In this document: positions 1 through 7,756 of the stretch, piece by piece
How the letters are laid out: each line of letters begins with the position of its first letter
How positions within the stretch are numbered: the stretch's first letter is position 1
Assembly: GCA_016280635.1 (NCBI GenBank)
Contig: JAEEHC010000007.1
Location: 1 to 32,765 of the forward strand
DNA length: 32,765 bases
Direction: 5' to 3'
Origin: Erysipelotrichaceae bacterium
Lineage (GTDB): Bacteria > Bacillota_I > Bacilli_A > Erysipelotrichales > Erysipelotrichaceae
Made by a program: the position numbers and the translations under genes
The notes under the pieces: generated by a model
Database searches by the model: none
What the model was told of the DNA's origin: nothing
Seen by the model: the letters and a program-made list of their open reading frames with translations, nothing else

Positions 1-199
1 CTGATTCTTTTAATACTACAGCATAGGTCTCCGGCGCTGAAAGAACCCTCCGGATTATTTCACGGCTATTCTCTACACTTGTATGAACCGCCCATCCTGC
101 GATTGGTCCCACATCAGGATGACTTGCATATTTAAATAAACTCTCCGCATCGCTTTCTTCCCACGGTCGGAGGATCAATCTTTTCGTTTCAAGTATCAT
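1..199 (-). CDS. GNAT-family N-acetyltransferase, N-terminal part (runs off window)
   Basis: The minus strand reads in from an ATG at 199 and stays open to the window edge, giving about 66 residues. The start [20 protein letters not shown] is the classic beginning of RimJ/RimL-type GNAT acetyltransferases (ETxRLxLRPWxxxDA), followed by 'GPIAGWAVH' and 'AVVLKES', matching the early strands of that fold. An AGAGG ribosome site precedes the ATG. The acetyl-CoA loop lies outside the window, so the substrate cannot be guessed. It is the last visible member of a small AT-richer group of three genes read toward the left. Confidence 0.85.
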   Translation of the reverse strand, partial: MILETKRLILRPWEESDAESLFKYASHPDVGPIAGWAVHTSVENSREIIRRVLSAPETYAVVLKES

Positions 200-268
200 G
201 GCATACCTCTCTTACCAACGGCATCTCTGCAAACTGGAAACTATCTCTCAGTGATTTCTTAAGCGATA

Positions 269-568
269 TTACTTTATCCACACTGCTATATTTGGCTTCT
301 CGGGAAGAAATCTGATCCTGATCTCTGCTCCAACTTCAAGGCCTCTCCCAAATCCGGGGTTGGATAGTTTGGCTTCGATTTTCTGTCCTCTCTCCGTATA
401 GCAGACATAATAATTATAAGATGTGTCGGTTCCGATGCCCTCATCTTCGATACGGGTTATAACTGCATCTGTCTCGATTCCGTTTTTCTTAATGTGATGA
501 ATATTGTAAAAAACAAAACCAGCTCCGGCTATGATGAAAAGGATGGCAATGATTGCAAAAGGATTCAT
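269..568 (-). CDS. Small membrane protein, DUF3592-like
   Basis: This encodes 99 residues: one N-terminal membrane helix (about residues 4-22, AIIAILFIIAGAGFVFY) followed by a soluble beta-rich domain. The pattern 'DAVITRIED...YNYYVCYTERGQKIEAKL...GFGRGLEVGAEIRIRFLPEKPNIAVW' resembles DUF3592 proteins, where a helix is followed by a small beta-barrel that ends in 'P.NP..A'. GGAGAA lies about 6 nt before the ATG. The function of the family is unknown. It is followed downstream by the GNAT gene (69 nt gap) and preceded by a 55-residue membrane protein, and the three probably share one transcript. Confidence 0.75.
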   Translation of the reverse strand: MNPFAIIAILFIIAGAGFVFYNIHHIKKNGIETDAVITRIEDEGIGTDTSYNYYVCYTERGQKIEAKLSNPGFGRGLEVGAEIRIRFLPEKPNIAVWIK

Positions 569-624
569 ATTAGTTCTCCAAACAAATACTCACGGATTAT
601 CATCTCGGAAAACACGAAGTTGTC

Positions 625-792
625 TTATTCTCTCCGATTGTCCAGAGTATAGATGATGCATCCAATTCCAGAAATCATGGAAAATAAGATTGCTCCCCCA
701 AAGCTGTTATCCAAGGTTGAGCCGATGAAGAAGCCAATACTCCCGAAGAGAATCATAATTATGACAGAAACGATGGTTCTTTCCTTTTTCAT
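625..792 (-). CDS. Hypothetical 55-residue membrane protein
   Basis: A short frame on the minus strand starts at an ATG at 792 with a strong GGAGG about 7 nt upstream and ends in TAA at 625. It encodes 55 residues beginning MKKERTIVSVIIMILFG and containing two hydrophobic segments (about residues 7-24 and 31-48) separated by a short polar turn with GSTLDNS. The tail is DNRRE. This looks like a two-helix small membrane protein. No family is recognised. The good ribosome site and the promoter just upstream make it likely real even though it is short. Confidence 0.7.
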   Translation of the reverse strand: MKKERTIVSVIIMILFGSIGFFIGSTLDNSFGGAILFSMISGIGCIIYTLDNRRE

Positions 793-827
793 TTTAATAC
801 CTCCACAAATTCCGATTTATCGAGATG

Positions 828-833
828 ATTATA
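828..833 (-). promoter_or_regulatory. Extended -10 promoter of the small-membrane-protein operon
   Basis: The minus strand shows TGTTATAAT (TG-N-TATAAT, an extended -10) about 36 nt upstream of the 55-residue gene. No good -35 is visible, which is usual for extended -10 promoters. It starts right after the tRNA-Ala terminator. Confidence 0.55.
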
Positions 834-847
834 ACATGTGAAACAAC

Positions 848-870
848 AAAAAAGAGGTCTTTCGACCTCT
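848..870 (-). terminator. Rho-independent terminator of tRNA-Ala
   Basis: On the minus strand AGAGGTC, loop GAAA, GACCTCT is followed by a run of T. It lies 10 nt after the CCA end of tRNA-Ala. Confidence 0.9.
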
Positions 871-880
871 GTATTTGCAA

Positions 881-956
881 TGGTGGAGCATACGGGGCTC
901 GAACCCGTGACCTCATCGCTGCCAGCGATACGCGCTCCCAGCTGCGCTAATGCCCC
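881..956 (-). tRNA. tRNA-Ala(GGC)
   Basis: A 76-nt cloverleaf on the minus strand has acceptor GGGGCAT pairing with ATGCTCC. This includes the G3-U70 wobble that is the identity mark of alanine tRNAs. The anticodon stem TATCG/CGATG encloses the loop CTGGCAG, anticodon GGC, which reads GCC/GCT. The T arm ACGGG-TTCGAGC-CCCGT is regular. CCA is encoded. A promoter lies upstream and a terminator downstream. Confidence 0.97.
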
Positions 957-968
957 ATCGGCTTTGAT

Positions 969-998
969 ATTATAGCACAGCTTATTTTTTTTGTTCAA
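969..998 (-). promoter_or_regulatory. Promoter of tRNA-Ala
   Basis: On the minus strand TTGAAC (993-998), an 18-bp spacer and TATAAT (969-974) are preceded by TGC, an extended -10. The spacer contains an A8 tract. Confidence 0.85.
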
Positions 999-1040
999 TA
1001 CCTATTATTCAATAAATTAAGCTTTACCTGGCTTGCCGGA

Positions 1041-1071
1041 AAAGAAGAGGACAGCCATCAGGCTATCCTCT
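1041..1071 (-). terminator. Terminator of the zinc-ribbon/Ig-like protein gene
   Basis: On the minus strand an 11-bp stem AGAGGATAGCC / GGCTGTCCTCT (one G-T pair) with loop TGAT is followed by TCTTTT. It lies 5 nt after the stop codon. Confidence 0.85.
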
Positions 1072-1075
1072 GTTG

Positions 1076-3106
1076 TCAGTTAACGGTTACGGTCAGCTTC
1101 TGGCCGCCCTTGGTAGTCAGGGTGAATTCTCCGGTCGCACTGCCCGGTTCCTTGCGAAGCACCAGCTCCGTGGAATCGGAATGCGTCGTCGCGCTTTTTT
1201 TCGTCAGGTTCTTATAACCGCCGGCAGAAACCTTCTGGTTGATCTTGACCGTGAATTCAACGGCCTCTTCACTCTCCGGCAGGGTGATCACACTGCCGCT
1301 TAAGCTGCCCGGGTTCACACTAACTACCTTCAGCTCCGGTTCAACATTTATGGTGAACTTCTTTGAGGTAATGGTGTGGCTGTCATACTTGCACTGGAAG
1401 GCGATCTCCTTGGTTGACGCCTTGGTGACATTGGCTGCCGCCAGTACACCGTTATTCAGCGTGATGGCCTTATCGGCGCCGGTCAGGGAAAGTACACCGA
1501 GATCGACATTTACCGTCTTGGTAGTTCCGGCTTCGTTTACTACCAGTTCCGCCTTGCTGATGCGGATAACCGGAGCGTTGGTGGCGCTGTAGAACAGGTA
1601 GTTTTCAACGACGGTACCACTCTGATCCAGGGTAATGTTCAGAGTGTATTCGTTGACTTTGATGTCAGCCTTGGCGGTCAGGCCGTTGTCAGTCTTGACG
1701 GTGATGGTCGTCTTACCGCCCTTGACGCCGGTGACATTGCCTTCGGCGTCGACCTTGGCGATCGACTCATCGTTGCTGACATAGGAGAGTGTTGACGTGC
1801 TGTCCAAAGGAGTCAGGGTTACCTTCAAGGCAACGCTTTCCCCGGCCACGACGGTGACCGGTGAGGCAACGGAAATCTTGGTCGCCGGATTATTGACCGT
1901 GACCTTGAGAGTGGCCTTAGCCTTGCCGGCGGTTGCGGTAATGGTTGCCGTGCCATAGCCGACACCCTCGATCTCGCCGGTTTCCTCATTGACCGTGACG
2001 ATCTTCTTGTCACTGGAAGTATATTTGACCTGTTCAGTGGTGTCTTCCGGATTGATCTCAATCTCGGGAGTCATCTTGGTACCCTTCTGAATGATTACTT
2101 CGGGGAGCTTGTACTTCAGCGTCTTGCAGGAGACCTTGACATCGATCTCGCAGGATGCTGACTTGCCGCTTTCGCTGGTGACGGTAATGACTGCCGTACC
2201 GCCGCCATTGGCGGTAATGACGCCATCCCCATCAACGGTTGCCACCGCGGCATTGGAAGTGGTAAAGCCAAGAGTTTCTACCCAGTTGGAAGGCTGAATG
2301 ATCAGCTTGGGCTTCAGCGTACTGTCTCTCTCCATGACATATTGGGCTTTTTCAAACTTGATGGAGGTTATCGGGATGAAGACCTTGTAGCGGGCCGTCA
2401 GGGTCATGTTGTCGGAAAAGACCTTGTCTTCCGTTATCTCGGCTCCGCTTTCATCCTGCCAGCAGACGAAGGCATAACCGTCCTTCTGCGGTGCCTGGGG
2501 GAAAGTGACCCGGCCGTTGACGACATGTTCTCTGGCGATCTCGCTGCCGTCGACTACGAAGGTTATGAATTTCGACTCGCTCCAGTGAGCGGTCAGCGTG
2601 AAGGATTTCTTGACCGGCTGGTTGAAGTTGTATTCCTTGTCTTCCAGATACCAGCCCAGGAAATCGAAACCGTCCATGACCGGATCATCCGGGCGCTTGG
2701 CCGGGTTGCCGCGGCCGATCTTCTGCTCTACGACGGCCGAACCGCCGGCAGAGTCAAAACTGACCGTGAACTTCCAGGTCAGAAACAGGATCAGGCCGGC
2801 AATCAGGGCAACTAAGACAAAGCCGAGAATGCCAAAGAGAATGATCTTGTTGTTCTTCTTTTTCTTCTTAACCGCAGCTGGGGCGGCAGCGGCCGGAGCA
2901 GCGGCAGCGGCGGCCTTGGGAGCCGGAGCTGGAGCCGGCGTGCCAGCCGGTTTCGGAGTCGGAGCTGGGGTTGGAGCCCCAGCCGGAGCCGGCGACGGTG
3001 TCGGCCGGGGTACCGATGGCTGAGCGATCATCTTAAAGCCGCATTCTTCACAGAACTGAGCTCCCGGTTTCACTTCAGCGCCGCAATTGGGACAGCGTAA
3101 TTCCAT
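1076..3106 (-). CDS. Zinc-ribbon, membrane-anchored surface protein with InlB-type and Big_2 Ig-like repeats
   Basis: I start at the ATG at 3106 because AGGAGG lies 8 nt before it; an ATG 14 codons further up has no such site. The 676 residues fall into blocks. First comes an N-terminal zinc ribbon (CPNC 5-8, CEEC 19-22). A Pro/Ala-rich linker (about 29-78) and a lysine patch follow, then one membrane helix (about 87-110). Two Listeria-Bacteroides (InlB B-type) repeats follow (FDSAGGSAV...GFDFLGWY and VVDGSEI...GYAFVCWQ...LTARY). Three bacterial Ig-like Big_2 domains come next (S-N-x-x-A-x-V-D-x-x-G-x-I/V patterns) and a beta-rich tail. By topology the zinc ribbon stays in the cytoplasm and the Ig stalk is outside. 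Binding partners are unknown. It is transcribed alone, with its own promoter and terminator. Confidence 0.85.
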   Translation of the reverse strand: MELRCPNCGAEVKPGAQFCEECGFKMIAQPSVPRPTPSPAPAGAPTPAPTPKPAGTPAPAPAPKAAAAAAPAAAAPAAVKKKKKNNKIILFGILGFVLVALIAGLILFLTWKFTVSFDSAGGSAVVEQKIGRGNPAKRPDDPVMDGFDFLGWYLEDKEYNFNQPVKKSFTLTAHWSESKFITFVVDGSEIAREHVVNGRVTFPQAPQKDGYAFVCWQDESGAEITEDKVFSDNMTLTARYKVFIPITSIKFEKAQYVMERDSTLKPKLIIQPSNWVETLGFTTSNAAVATVDGDGVITANGGGTAVITVTSESGKSASCEIDVKVSCKTLKYKLPEVIIQKGTKMTPEIEINPEDTTEQVKYTSSDKKIVTVNEETGEIEGVGYGTATITATAGKAKATLKVTVNNPATKISVASPVTVVAGESVALKVTLTPLDSTSTLSYVSNDESIAKVDAEGNVTGVKGGKTTITVKTDNGLTAKADIKVNEYTLNITLDQSGTVVENYLFYSATNAPVIRISKAELVVNEAGTTKTVNVDLGVLSLTGADKAITLNNGVLAAANVTKASTKEIAFQCKYDSHTITSKKFTINVEPELKVVSVNPGSLSGSVITLPESEEAVEFTVKINQKVSAGGYKNLTKKSATTHSDSTELVLRKEPGSATGEFTLTTKGGQKLTVTVN

Positions 3107-3196
3107 TTCAATATCCTCCTGAGTGTTCAGATTTCTTTTCTCTTGCATATTCTGTCACCGTATCAAAAACCCGGCGGCAGGAGTATCGGTATTGTC

Positions 3197-3202
3197 ATTA
3201 TA
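3197..3202 (-). promoter_or_regulatory. Extended -10 promoter of the zinc-ribbon/Ig-like protein gene
   Basis: The minus strand shows GTGCTATAATG, a perfect TATAAT with an upstream TG. The -35 is weak. It lies about 90 nt before the chosen start codon. Confidence 0.65.
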
Positions 3203-3266
3203 GCACTTATTGCCGGCAAATACCCTGATTTGTCGATAATACCCCTGATTGTGTCGACTTTTGCCG

Positions 3267-3293
3267 CAAAAAACCGCCCCGTAAGGAGCGGTT
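3267..3293 (-). terminator. Terminator of the esterase/M3 peptidase operon
   Basis: On the minus strand AACCGCTCC, loop TTAC, GGGGCGGTT is followed by TTTTTG, 23 nt after the peptidase stop codon. Confidence 0.88.
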
Positions 3294-3316
3294 GATCGTC
3301 TTTTCCCTCTTGAGGG

Positions 3317-5011
3317 TTAGAACTGGGCATCGTCAAAGCTGTTGATGTACTTCTCAGCTTCTTCGGCGATTTCCTTGATGCAGCCATCCTCAAAGGGTAC
3401 CTTGAGGTTGGCGGCTCTGACCAGCTTGGTGAAGGTCTTGGTGCCGCCCAGGCTTACCAGGTGCAGATAGTCTTCGAAGTAGCCCGGTACATTCTTGTGA
3501 GCCTTGACCCAGAACTGCAGGGCACAGACCTGTGCCAGGCAGTAATCGATGTAATAGAACGGAGACTCAAAGATGTGGCCCTGCTGATACCACCAGCAGC
3601 CCTTGTCCAGAATCTCGCAGCCTTCGAAGTTGCGGTCCGGGCAATACATCTTTTCCAGTCTTCTCCAGGTTGCCTTTCTTTCCTCAATGCTCATTTCCGG
3701 ATGATTGTAGACCTCATGCTGGAAATGGTCGACCAGCACGCCGTAAGGCAGGAAGGTCAGCGTCCCGCAGAAGTGGGAATAGTAGTACTTCTGGGTGTCA
3801 TCACCGAAGAAGTCCTTCATCCAGGGGTAAGCGAAGAATTCCATGCTCATGGAATCGATCTCCGCCGACTCCATGGTCGGCCACTGGCAGGAGAGCACCG
3901 GAATGTGCCGGCTGCTGTAGTACTGGAAGGCGTGACCGGCTTCATGGGTCAGTACGTCTACGTCGCCGCTGGTGCCGTTGAAATTGGAGAAGATGAACGG
4001 TACGCCGTATTCAGGAACGGAGGTGCAGTAGCCGCCCATCTGCTTGCCGTCACGGCTCAGCAGATCCCACAGCTGGTTTTCATACATCGTGTCGATGAAC
4101 TCGCCGGTTTGCGGGCTCATCTGATGATACATGTTGACCGCGGCCTTGACCAGATCATCAGCACTGCCCTTGGGAGTCGGGTTGCCGGATTCAAACTCAT
4201 AACCCATGTCGTAGTATCTCAGCTTGTCCAGACCCAGACGTCTGGCCTGACGGCCATAGATCTCTCTGGTCAGCGGGACGACATCTTCCAAAATCTGGCG
4301 GCGGTAATTGGCTACCATTTCCTGATTGTAGTCAAAGCGGTCCATGCGGTAATAAGCCAGTTCGGTAAAGGTGTTGAAGCCCAGTTCATGAGCGATCCGG
4401 GTTCTGACCTTAACCAGTTCATCATAGATGCGGTCAAACTCGGCTTCGTTTTTCTGATAGAAGGCCATCTTGGCGTCATAAGCCCGCTTGCGGACATCAC
4501 GGTCCCGGTTCTGGGTCAGCGGGGTGATGGAGGACAGGTTATAGGTCTTGCCGTCAAATTCAATTTCCGCATTAGCCTTCAGCTTACCGTATTCACTGGC
4601 CAGCTTATTTTCCTGCTGCAGCAGCGGGATGATCTTCTCATCAAAGGTCTTCAGAGCAAACTCGGCGGACAGGAAGTACGGTTCAGGGATGTATTTCATC
4701 AGTTCCTCGCGCTGCGGGAAGTCCAGAACGGCCTGCGCCAGACGGACGGAATAAGCCTGCAGCTGAGGGATGGTTTCATCCCAGAAGTCATTTTCCTTCT
4801 CATAGAATTCATCTCTGGTATCGATGCTGTGACGGACGGAAGCCAGAGTAGCCATCGTCTCGATCTTCTTTTCCATTTCCTGCTGTTTCAGAAAGACCCT
4901 GTAGAAGTCTTCAGCAGTAGTCTGCTGCTTCAGTTCTGCCAGCAGTTCTTCAGACTGTCTGGCAACTTCTTCCAGGTTGATCCTTTCATACTTGAATTCA
5001 CTAAATTTCAT
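3317..5011 (-). CDS. M3-family oligoendopeptidase (thimet/PepF-like metallopeptidase)
   Basis: This is a cytoplasmic zinc peptidase that cuts short peptides, 564 residues long, the usual size of the M3 oligoendopeptidase group. The HExGH zinc motif is at residues 356-360 (THEAGHAFQYY), and the third ligand should come from the glutamates in ESAEIDSMSME (381-391). The C-terminal 'YYIDYCLAQVCALQFW' and 'GGTKTFTKLVRAANL' segments are typical of the family. I chose the ATG at 5011 because AAGGAG lies 7-8 nt before it and the M3 N-terminus MKFSEFKYERIN fits. The upstream esterase stop is only 2 nt away and the ribosome site lies inside the esterase gene, so the two are co-translated from one operon. 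Confidence 0.95.
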   Translation of the reverse strand: MKFSEFKYERINLEEVARQSEELLAELKQQTTAEDFYRVFLKQQEMEKKIETMATLASVRHSIDTRDEFYEKENDFWDETIPQLQAYSVRLAQAVLDFPQREELMKYIPEPYFLSAEFALKTFDEKIIPLLQQENKLASEYGKLKANAEIEFDGKTYNLSSITPLTQNRDRDVRKRAYDAKMAFYQKNEAEFDRIYDELVKVRTRIAHELGFNTFTELAYYRMDRFDYNQEMVANYRRQILEDVVPLTREIYGRQARRLGLDKLRYYDMGYEFESGNPTPKGSADDLVKAAVNMYHQMSPQTGEFIDTMYENQLWDLLSRDGKQMGGYCTSVPEYGVPFIFSNFNGTSGDVDVLTHEAGHAFQYYSSRHIPVLSCQWPTMESAEIDSMSMEFFAYPWMKDFFGDDTQKYYYSHFCGTLTFLPYGVLVDHFQHEVYNHPEMSIEERKATWRRLEKMYCPDRNFEGCEILDKGCWWYQQGHIFESPFYYIDYCLAQVCALQFWVKAHKNVPGYFEDYLHLVSLGGTKTFTKLVRAANLKVPFEDGCIKEIAEEAEKYINSFDDAQF

Positions 5012-5013
5012 AT

Positions 5014-5907
5014 CTATTCTCCTTCTTTTATTAACTCTTTCATGAACCGGCATTCCTCGTCATTGCAGGCAATGGCCAGAGGATGGCGGATGTTTTCATG
5101 GAAAACATGCACGGCTGCCTCATCATCAGGAAGGCCGTATACCTTATAGACCGCTTCTACTCCGGCGGCCTGAAGAACCTTGGCAAACGGCAGAGCCTCC
5201 GCAAAGGCCTGGTCCCGGGCGGCGGTCATGATGAAGCTGGGCGGGAAAGCGGATGTAATGTGACCAAAGACATCCAGCCGGGCACTCTTATTGCGGTAAT
5301 CGCGGCCGAAATAGTAGCTCAGCATCCTGCTGATTTCACCACTAAGGACATCGTAGACGCCGCAGTTGCCCACAAAGCCCCTTATCTCAATTCCCTGAGG
5401 AAGGACAAAGTCAAACAGTTTCGCATATTCCTCATTGGTCCAGATGGCCAGATACTGACTGGCGATCTGGGCACCGGCGGAATCACCGACCAGGAAGACA
5501 TTGTTCAGATCCAGAGAATACTTTTCGCTATTCTCCTTCAGCCACTGCATCACCTTATTGGTATCTTCCAAAGCGGCAGGGAACAGATGGTCGGGCATCA
5601 GCCGGTAATTGAAGTTGATTACCGCAAAGCCATGCTGAGCCAGCATTGAACAGTAGTGGCGATAAAGGTCCTTTGATCCGTAGAACCAACCTCCGCCGTG
5701 AACATCGACGATGCAGGGCAGCTTGCGATTGGTACCCGCAGGCAGATGAACGGCCAGCAGGTTCTCATAAGTTCCGTTACCGTAGTTGAGGTCATCAAGG
5801 ATGACCACATCGTCGGGATCCTTAAGTCCGGCATCTCTCAACGCGTCGTTTTTCGCCCACTTTTTGCCTTCATGAGCGGTTATCAGCTTGACAATGGCTT
5901 TCAGCAT
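5014..5907 (-). CDS. Alpha/beta-hydrolase esterase, HSL-like
   Basis: 297 residues. The oxyanion motif HGGGW is at 70-74 (VDVHGGGWFYGS), the nucleophile elbow is GDSAG (141-145, Ser143), the acid is probably Asp232 (AARDQAF), and the catalytic His is 267 or 270 (AAVHVFHEN). These mark the hormone-sensitive-lipase/BD-FAE group of carboxylesterases that deacylate small esters or acylated sugars. The natural substrate cannot be told. There is no signal peptide, so it acts in the cytoplasm. GGAGG precedes the ATG. It is the first gene of a two-gene operon with the M3 peptidase, which points to catabolism of imported small molecules, though that link is inference. Confidence 0.9.
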   Translation of the reverse strand: MLKAIVKLITAHEGKKWAKNDALRDAGLKDPDDVVILDDLNYGNGTYENLLAVHLPAGTNRKLPCIVDVHGGGWFYGSKDLYRHYCSMLAQHGFAVINFNYRLMPDHLFPAALEDTNKVMQWLKENSEKYSLDLNNVFLVGDSAGAQIASQYLAIWTNEEYAKLFDFVLPQGIEIRGFVGNCGVYDVLSGEISRMLSYYFGRDYRNKSARLDVFGHITSAFPPSFIMTAARDQAFAEALPFAKVLQAAGVEAVYKVYGLPDDEAAVHVFHENIRHPLAIACNDEECRFMKELIKEGE

Positions 5908-5926
5908 ATCCGTGCCTCCGCAATCT

Positions 5927-5932
5927 ATTCTA
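5927..5932 (-). promoter_or_regulatory. Possible extended -10 promoter of the esterase/peptidase operon
   Basis: The minus strand shows TGATAGAAT, a TG-N-TAGAAT, about 19 nt upstream of the esterase ATG. No clear -35 is visible. The DUF554 gene ends 22 nt upstream without an obvious hairpin, so read-through from it is also possible. Confidence 0.4.
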
Positions 5933-5954
5933 TCACAAACCTTATCGGCATTAT

Positions 5955-6635
5955 CTACAGTCCCATCAGGGTGAGGATGACGGTGATCACAATGGCCGGT
6001 ATGTAGTTCATCGACTTGAATTCACCGATCTTCAGCATCCCCAGACCGACTGACAGCAGAATGATGCCGCCCACTACGCTGATCTGGTTAAGGCAGGCTT
6101 CAGTAATGATCGGTCTGATCAGGGAAGAAAGCAAAGTCATGCCGCCCTGATAGAGCAGCAAGACCAGCGAGGAAAAGGCCACGCCGATGCCGTTTTCAGC
6201 AGCAAAGAAGATGGCGGTGATGGCGTCGATGATGCCCTTGGTGATCAGGGTGGTGTGGATGTTCTGCAGACCGCTTTCCAGGGCGCCGATGATGGCCATC
6301 GAGCCAACGCAGAACAGGATCGTGCTGTTGGCAAAGCCGCGGGCAAAGTGTTCATCCTGGCCGGCAAAGCGCTTCTGCAGCCTTTCGGCAAAGCGGCGGA
6401 TGCGGCCGTCCAGGTCCAGATACCCGCCGATCAGACCGCCCAGGGCCAGGGAAAGCAGGACATTGATGGCTGAGGCTTCCTTCAGCATTGAACTGAAGGC
6501 AATGTAGATCACCGTCAGAGCCAGACAGGTGAAGACGGTCTGTTCAACATCCCTGCGGATGTGCCGGCCCAAAAGGATGCCCAAAAGGCTTCCGGCTATT
6601 ACCAGCAATGAATTTACGATTGCTCCCAGAAGCAT
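5955..6635 (-). CDS. DUF554-family integral membrane protein
   Basis: 226 residues when started at the ATG at 6635, which has GGAGGTGAT just upstream; longer frames upstream lack a ribosome site. The protein is almost wholly hydrophobic with about seven membrane segments. It carries family hallmarks: the start MLLGAIVNSLLVIAGSLLGILLGR, the central 'FCVGSMAIIGALESGL' and 'TKGIIDAITAIFFA', and 'SVVGGIILLSVGLGML...IPA' near the end. It matches the YdfK/DUF554 family, a putative transporter or channel of unknown substrate. It is transcribed apart from the OTC gene, which ends in a strong terminator upstream. Confidence 0.92.
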   Translation of the reverse strand: MLLGAIVNSLLVIAGSLLGILLGRHIRRDVEQTVFTCLALTVIYIAFSSMLKEASAINVLLSLALGGLIGGYLDLDGRIRRFAERLQKRFAGQDEHFARGFANSTILFCVGSMAIIGALESGLQNIHTTLITKGIIDAITAIFFAAENGIGVAFSSLVLLLYQGGMTLLSSLIRPIITEACLNQISVVGGIILLSVGLGMLKIGEFKSMNYIPAIVITVILTLMGL

Positions 6636-6659
6636 CCCATCACCTCCGCTTTCCTCCTC

Positions 6660-6665
6660 ATTATA
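6660..6665 (-). promoter_or_regulatory. -10 box of the DUF554 gene
   Basis: The minus strand shows GGTATATAATGAGG, a perfect TATAAT about 24 nt before the DUF554 ATG and just downstream of the OTC terminator. The -35 is poor. Confidence 0.5.
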
Positions 6666-6702
6666 TACCATCATCCCTGTTCTGCAGTCTGTTTTACCCA
6701 TA

Positions 6703-6724
6703 AGAAAGACGGGCGGTCCCGTCT
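6703..6724 (-). terminator. Terminator of the arginine deiminase/OTC operon
   Basis: On the minus strand AGACGGG, loop ACCG, CCCGTCT is followed by TTCTT, about 20 nt after the OTC stop. Confidence 0.88.
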
Positions 6725-6745
6725 GACTTGGTTGTTTTGATGTCT

Positions 6746-7738
6746 TTACTTCAGGGTTGCGTACATGACTGCCTTGATGGTGTGCATGCGGTTCTCGGCT
6801 TCATCAAACACCTTGGACTGCCGGGACTCGAAGACCTCATCGGCAACTTCCATTTCCCGGACTCCAAACTTTTCAGCGATCTGAGCGCCAATGGTGGTGT
6901 TGGTGTCATGGAAAGAGGGCAGGCAGTGCATGAAGATGGCGTCCTTTCCGGCATTGGCCATGACTTCCTTCGTAACCCGGTAGGGTTCCAGTAAGGCGAT
7001 GCGCTTTTCCCAGATGTCATCGGGCTCACCCATGGAGACCCAGATGTCGGTATAGATGACATCGGCATTCCTGGTGCCTTCCTTAACATCTTCAGTCAGC
7101 GTGATGCTGCAGCCGTTTTCAGCCGCGATCTTCCGGCAGGTTTCGACCAGCTCGGCGGTCGGCATCTGCTCCTTCGGTCCGCAGGCGACAAAATCCATGC
7201 CCATCTTGGCGCAGACGACCATCAGGGAGTTGCCGACATTGTTGCCGGCATCACCCATGAAGACGACCTTCAGGCCCTTGAGATGGCCGAAGTTCTCTTC
7301 CATGGTCATGATGTCCGCCAGCATCTGCGTCGGGTGGAATTCGGTGGTAAGACCGTTCCAGACCGGTACGCCGGCCTTGGCAGCCAGTTCCTCAACGATG
7401 GACTGGGCATAGCCGCGGTATTCAATACCGTCATACATCCGTCCCAGTACCCGGGCGGTATCCTCGATGGATTCCTTCTTGCCCATCTGGCTTGAGCCGG
7501 GGTCAAGGTAGGTGACGCCCATGCCCAGATCCCTTCCGGCTACCTCAAATGAGCAACGGGTGCGGGTCGAGGTCTTCTCGAAAAGCAGAACGATCTGCTT
7601 GCCTTCCAGATAACGGTGCGGCGTTCTGGTCAGTTTGAGCTGCTTGAACTGCTTGGACAGTTCCAGCAGATAGCGGATCTCCTCAGAAGTGAAATCCAAT
7701 AGTTTCAGAAAATTCTTTCCCTGTAAGTTTACCGGCAT
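6746..7738 (-). CDS. arcB: Ornithine carbamoyltransferase
   Basis: 330 residues, the normal length. OTC interconverts ornithine plus carbamoyl phosphate with citrulline. Visible motifs are the carbamoyl-phosphate loop STRTR (57-61), HPTQ (135-138), the ornithine loop with SMG (235-237), and HCLP (271-274, MHCLPSFHD), all intact. GAGAGG lies before the ATG. It follows arginine deiminase by 18 nt on the same strand, so it most likely runs in the catabolic direction, splitting citrulline to make carbamoyl phosphate for ATP. By sequence alone an anabolic ArgF role cannot be excluded. Carbamate kinase is not next to it; a strong terminator follows. Confidence 0.96.
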   Translation of the reverse strand: MPVNLQGKNFLKLLDFTSEEIRYLLELSKQFKQLKLTRTPHRYLEGKQIVLLFEKTSTRTRCSFEVAGRDLGMGVTYLDPGSSQMGKKESIEDTARVLGRMYDGIEYRGYAQSIVEELAAKAGVPVWNGLTTEFHPTQMLADIMTMEENFGHLKGLKVVFMGDAGNNVGNSLMVVCAKMGMDFVACGPKEQMPTAELVETCRKIAAENGCSITLTEDVKEGTRNADVIYTDIWVSMGEPDDIWEKRIALLEPYRVTKEVMANAGKDAIFMHCLPSFHDTNTTIGAQIAEKFGVREMEVADEVFESRQSKVFDEAENRMHTIKAVMYATLK

Positions 7739-7756
7739 TCTTGTTTCCTCTCTTTT

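Noticed and set aside
2881-3020. Repetitive GCC/GGA-rich stretch as a possible tandem repeat element
   Set aside because: It encodes the Pro/Ala-rich linker of the zinc-ribbon protein; the repetition follows from the amino-acid content.
3461-5149. Long open frame of 562 codons on the plus strand opposite the M3 peptidase
   Set aside because: The minus strand carries an unmistakable M3 peptidase with its zinc motif and ribosome site. The plus frame has no family features and is a by-product of codon bias.
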